A stretch of 64,000 nt of DNA, from the NCBI RefSeq assembly GCF_002959965.1, contig NZ_PREV01000027.1, positions 62,001 through 126,000 on the forward strand, read 5' to 3'. The notes beneath the pieces are model-generated. The model saw only the letters and a list, made by a program, of their open reading frames with translations. It had not been told where the DNA came from and did no database searches. Positions 60,952 to 64,000 of this stretch are shown one piece after another. The DNA comes from Microbulbifer pacificus (GTDB lineage: Bacteria > Pseudomonadota > Gammaproteobacteria > Pseudomonadales > Cellvibrionaceae). Made by a program: the position numbers and the translations under genes. How positions within the stretch are numbered: the first letter of the stretch is position 1; each line of letters begins with the position of its first letter.

Positions 60952-61114
60952 CACCACTCTTTCGGCCTGAATCTCTTTCGGGCCATCTCTCCTCTCTCCG
61001 ATAACTACCTCCCGACTCTGCGGCTATCGCCGTAGCTACTCGCGCGCCCGCAAAAAAACTTCCCTTGCGTTCAATCTGGCGATTGCAAAACTGCTGAATA
61101 CACTATATCGTTAT

Positions 61115-61126
61115 CTTGTATACAAG
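61115..61126. promoter_or_regulatory. CTTGTATACAAG palindrome upstream of puuE
   Basis: Perfect 12-bp palindrome about 105 bp before the puuE start, the strongest member of the TTGTATACAA family here. It overlaps the region of a plausible promoter (CACTATATCG just upstream). Confidence 0.7.
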
Positions 61127-61230
61127 AAATGTCGACCAAAAATGATCTTCAGGTGTACTTAATCGCCGGCCAGGTAAAGCCCGTCCGGTGAAGTTGCCAG
61201 TAGTAGTCAGCAACCCATAAGGAACAAAAC

Positions 61231-62232
61231 TTGAGCGCACTGGATCTGGATCAATACCCCCGCGACCTCATTGGGTATGGCCGCGACGTGCCGCAGGCGA
61301 ACTGGCCTGGAAAGGCGAAGGTCGCGCTGCAGTTCGTATTGAATTACGAAGAGGGTGGAGAAAACTGCGTATTGCACGGAGACAGCCACTCCGAGCGTTT
61401 TCTGTCAGAGATTGTTGGTGCGGAAGCCTATGCCGACCGGCATATGAGCATGGAGTCCATCTATGAATATGGCTCCCGTGCCGGTGTCTGGCGCATCCTG
61501 AACGAATTTGAAAAGCGCGGCCTGCCGCTCACCGTATTTGGCGTTGCCATGGCTCTCGAGCGTCACCCCGAAGTGGCGCACGCCTTCAGCGAACTCGGTC
61601 ATGAAATCGCTTGCCACGGTCTGCGCTGGATTCACTACCAGAATATTCCGGAGAACATCGAACGCGAGCACATGCGCCGCGCCATCGAAATTTTTAAAAC
61701 GCTCTACGGACACAAACCACAGGGCTGGTACACCGGACGCGACAGTCCTCATACCCGCCGCCTGTTGCTGGATGAGGGAAGCTTTCTCTACGACAGCGAC
61801 AACTATGGCGACGACCTGCCGTTCTGGACCGAACACCGGGACAGCAATGACGAGAGCCGCATCCATCTCGTAGTGCCCTACACCCTGGACACCAACGATA
61901 TGCGATTCGCCACGCCGCAGGGATTTAACACGGGCGAACATTTTTTTGACTATCTGCGCGACGCCTTTGATGTGTTGTACGCAGAGGGCGAAGACACGCC
62001 GAAAATGATGAGCGTCGGTCTGCACTGCCGGTTGATCGGCCGCCCCGGCCGCTTTCGCGCCCTGCAAAAATTTCTCGATTATATCGAGCAGCACGACCGG
62101 GTCTGGGTAACCCGCCGTGTCGATATCGCCCGCCACTGGGCGACGTACCACCCAGCACAGAAACTCCCCGCCCAGAGCGGGAATGGAAAACTGGTTTGTA
62201 GCCGTTTGGACACAGTACTGGAACAGCAATGA
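61231..62232 (+). CDS. puuE: allantoinase, polysaccharide-deacetylase type
   Basis: 333 residues. PuuE-type allantoinase hydrolyses allantoin to allantoate. NodB-like fold: YPRDLIGYGRDVPQANWPGKAKVALQFVLNYEEGGENCVLHGD at the N-terminus, EIACHGLRW near 128 and TGRDSPHTRRLLLDEG near 168. The start is TTG 61231 with AAGGA nine bases upstream. The stop overlaps the allE ATG (ATGA), so translation is coupled. It is unrelated to the zinc amidohydrolase AllB of E. coli but performs the same reaction. Confidence 0.93.
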   Translation: MSALDLDQYPRDLIGYGRDVPQANWPGKAKVALQFVLNYEEGGENCVLHGDSHSERFLSEIVGAEAYADRHMSMESIYEYGSRAGVWRILNEFEKRGLPLTVFGVAMALERHPEVAHAFSELGHEIACHGLRWIHYQNIPENIEREHMRRAIEIFKTLYGHKPQGWYTGRDSPHTRRLLLDEGSFLYDSDNYGDDLPFWTEHRDSNDESRIHLVVPYTLDTNDMRFATPQGFNTGEHFFDYLRDAFDVLYAEGEDTPKMMSVGLHCRLIGRPGRFRALQKFLDYIEQHDRVWVTRRVDIARHWATYHPAQKLPAQSGNGKLVCSRLDTVLEQQ

Positions 62233-63080
62233 GCAACTCGAACTATCCAATGCATACCTATTACGCTCCCAAAGGTGGTCATCCACCGCAGACACAGCTG
62301 CTGTCTGATCGCGCCGTGTTTACCGAAGCCTATGCGGTCATTCCCAAAGGCGTAATGCGGGATATTGTCACCAGCTACCTGCCATTCTGGGAAAAAACCC
62401 GTCTGTGGGTTCTGTCCCGCCCGCTGTCTGGTTTCGCCGAAACGTTCTCCCAATACATCATGGAAGTGCAGTCCGGCGGCGGCAGCGAGCGGCCGGAATC
62501 CGATCCCAATGCCGAAGGCGTGCTGTTTGTCGTGGAAGGGGAGCTGACACTCACCCTGAATGGCCAGCGCTATCGTATGGAAGAGGGCGGCTACGCATTT
62601 ATTCCGCCGGGCAGCGACTGGCAGGTACGCAACGAGTGTGCGTCCACACTGCGTTTTCACTGGATCCGGAAATATTACGAACGCGTCGATGGCATTGATG
62701 TGCCGGAAGCCTTCGTCACCAACGAAAAAGATATTCAGCCCATTGAAATGCCGGACACCGAAGGTTGCTGGGCCACCACACGCTTTGTCGATATCGAAGA
62801 TATTCGCCACGACATGCACGTGAACATAGTCACTTTTCAACCCGGTGGTGTGATTCCATTTGCGGAAACCCACGTGATGGAGCACGGCCTCTACGTCCTC
62901 CAGGGCAAGGCCGCCTATCTGTTGAACAAAGACTGGGTGGAAGTGGAAGCTGGCGATTACATGTGGTTGCGTGCGTTCTGTCCCCAGGCGTGCTACGCCG
63001 GTGGCCCCGGTCCCTTCCGCTATCTGCTTTACAAAGACGTCAATCGTCAAATGAAGCTGGGCGGATTTGGCCAGCGCTGA
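62229..63080 (+). CDS. allE: (S)-ureidoglycine aminohydrolase
   Basis: 283 residues, a double-cupin manganese enzyme releasing ammonia from ureidoglycine to give (S)-ureidoglycolate. Family features: YYAPKGGHPPQTQLLSDRAVFTEAYAVIPKGVMRDIVTS at the start, the first cupin around GVLFVVEGELTLTLNG near 97, and the second cupin with FAETHVMEHGLYVLQGKAAY near 214 and GDYMWLRAFCPQACYAGG. Between PuuE and AllA the pathway requires an allantoate amidohydrolase that is not in this window. Confidence 0.95.
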   Translation: MSNSNYPMHTYYAPKGGHPPQTQLLSDRAVFTEAYAVIPKGVMRDIVTSYLPFWEKTRLWVLSRPLSGFAETFSQYIMEVQSGGGSERPESDPNAEGVLFVVEGELTLTLNGQRYRMEEGGYAFIPPGSDWQVRNECASTLRFHWIRKYYERVDGIDVPEAFVTNEKDIQPIEMPDTEGCWATTRFVDIEDIRHDMHVNIVTFQPGGVIPFAETHVMEHGLYVLQGKAAYLLNKDWVEVEAGDYMWLRAFCPQACYAGGPGPFRYLLYKDVNRQMKLGGFGQR

Positions 63081-63142
63081 TTGCTATGCGCATACACGGA
63101 AGTGGCGCACCCAAATTCAAGTAAAAAATGGAGAGAACCACC

Positions 63143-63667
63143 ATGCTCGAACTCAAGGCACAACCGCTCACGGCCGAAGCCTTTGCACCCTACGGTGATG
63201 TGATTGACAGCCGCACTGCGGATTCCTTTGCGATCAACGGCGGACGCGCGCAGCGCTATCACGACCTGGTGCAGATCGAAACCCTCGGTGAAGACGCCCG
63301 CCCACTGGTGAGCATCTTTATCAGTGAGCCGGTGGATCTGCCGCTGCAGCTGACGTACCTGGAGCGGCACCCGCTGGGCAGTCAGGCGTTCATTCCGATG
63401 CACGAAGAACGCTTTGTCATCGTGGTGGCGCCGAAGGGGGAGTCCATCGATCCAAAAGATGTGCGCGCATTCATTACCGACGGACGCCAGGGCGTGAATT
63501 ACCGCGCGGGTCTGTGGCACGGCGTGCAATCGGTGATCGAGCGCAAAGGCGAGTTCGTGGTGGTGGATCGCGGTGGCAAAGGAAAAAACTGCGACGAGTA
63601 CCCGATGGATATCCGGGTACATGTAGAAGATGTGGTCGTGGGCAAAGAGGCCATGGCGACCGCCTGA
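63143..63667 (+). CDS. allA: ureidoglycolate lyase
   Basis: 174 residues. Splits ureidoglycolate into glyoxylate and urea. LTAEAFAPYGDVID at the N-terminus, LERHPLGSQAFIPM near 73, and the GVNYRAGLWHGV motif near 119 are typical of AllA. ATG 63143 has GGAGAG eight bases upstream; the in-frame ATG at 63128 includes that ribosome site and is rejected. It is followed by gcl. Confidence 0.95.
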   Translation: MLELKAQPLTAEAFAPYGDVIDSRTADSFAINGGRAQRYHDLVQIETLGEDARPLVSIFISEPVDLPLQLTYLERHPLGSQAFIPMHEERFVIVVAPKGESIDPKDVRAFITDGRQGVNYRAGLWHGVQSVIERKGEFVVVDRGGKGKNCDEYPMDIRVHVEDVVVGKEAMATA

Positions 63668-63764
63668 TGAGAGAACGCCGGAAACCGGGAACAGAAACGG
63701 TGCCGGTGCGGGAAGCAAGAATAACCAAGCAATTTCTGAAGTGATGACTTCAGTGGGAGAAAAC

Positions 63765-64000
63765 TATGGCTCGCATGACAGCTGCAGAAGCCGCGGTTCA
63801 CGTGTTAAGAAAAGAGGGCATTGACGTTGCCTTCGGCGTGCCCGGTGCCGCGATCAACCCATTCTACGCCGCGCTGCGCAAAGTCGGCGGTATCGACCAT
63901 ACCCTGGCGCGACACGTGGAGGGCGCCTCGCATATGGCGGAGGGTTACACTCGTACCAAGGCCGGCAATATCGGTGTTTGTATCGGTACCTCTGGCCCCG
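63765..64000 (+). CDS. gcl: glyoxylate carboligase, 5' part only
   Basis: 78 codons visible before the right edge; full Gcl is about 590 residues. A thiamine-diphosphate enzyme joining two glyoxylates into tartronate semialdehyde. [32 protein letters not shown] and [17 protein letters not shown] match Gcl closely, including the valine in RHVEGAS where other ThDP enzymes carry the catalytic glutamate, a Gcl hallmark. It uses glyoxylate from AllA. GGGAG lies upstream of ATG 63765. Confidence 0.93.

Overview
The window reads as chromosomal DNA of a free-living, GC-rich gammaproteobacterium. The housekeeping block yhbY / rlmE-ftsH-folP-glmM-tpiA-secG-tRNA-Leu has the gammaproteobacterial order. 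The mixture of nitrate assimilation, polymer and purine use, many c-type cytochromes, very long lipoproteins and NasT/NasS control resembles marine Cellvibrionales such as Microbulbifer; that genus-level guess is inference. No phage, insertion sequence, integron or CRISPR array was seen.

Layout. (1) 1-11509, minus strand: nitrate assimilation cluster nasT-nasS-narK-phosphatase/kinase-nirB-nirD-nasA (nasA runs off the left edge). Three leaders carry an RNA hairpin with an A1/G4 hexaloop. At narK and nasT it overlaps an intrinsic terminator, which is the architecture expected for NasT (ANTAR) antitermination. Two sigma-54-like promoters (narK, nirB) are also visible. (2) 12113-20952, plus strand: a periplasmic molybdenum hydroxylase (Tat-exported Mo subunit, 2Fe-2S subunit, triheme cytochrome c), a Tsx-like outer-membrane channel, XdhC, two Mo-cofactor nucleotidyltransferases and a ModA-like lipoprotein. 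Its substrate cannot be read from sequence. (3) 21494-27513, plus: pntAB, an S41-protease-like lipoprotein, a small secreted protein, and an SGNH/GDSL esterase. (4) 27590-29460, minus: tsdB-tsdA thiosulfate dehydrogenase pair. (5) 29628-36732: housekeeping genes. (6) 36850-46667: an EF-hand NADPH-oxidase-like flavocytochrome, a YebC-family regulator, and a 2185-residue calcium-repeat lipoprotein. (7) 46757-64000: purine catabolism, comprising xdhABC, a RutR-like regulator, guanine deaminase, a purine permease, a second Tsx-like channel, uraD, hiuH, puuD, a GntR/FCD regulator, puuE, allE, allA and gcl (runs off the right edge).

How it fits together. Guanine enters through Tsx and the permease, GuaD makes xanthine, XdhAB makes urate, PuuD/HiuH/UraD make allantoin, PuuE opens it, and AllE/AllA deliver ammonium, urea and glyoxylate, which Gcl sends to central metabolism. 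An allantoate amidohydrolase, needed between PuuE and AllE, is not in the window. Two operator families are visible: RutR-type boxes around xdhA/guaD and a TTGTATACAA palindrome at four purine-gene promoters. Both the nitrate and purine halves are nitrogen-scavenging systems and both depend on molybdenum cofactor, whose maturation genes lie between them.

The strongest candidates for something new are the periplasmic Mo-hydroxylase plus Tsx locus, the NasT-type leaders including one on nasT itself, the EF-hand NOX-like protein, and a family of long intergenic hairpins.
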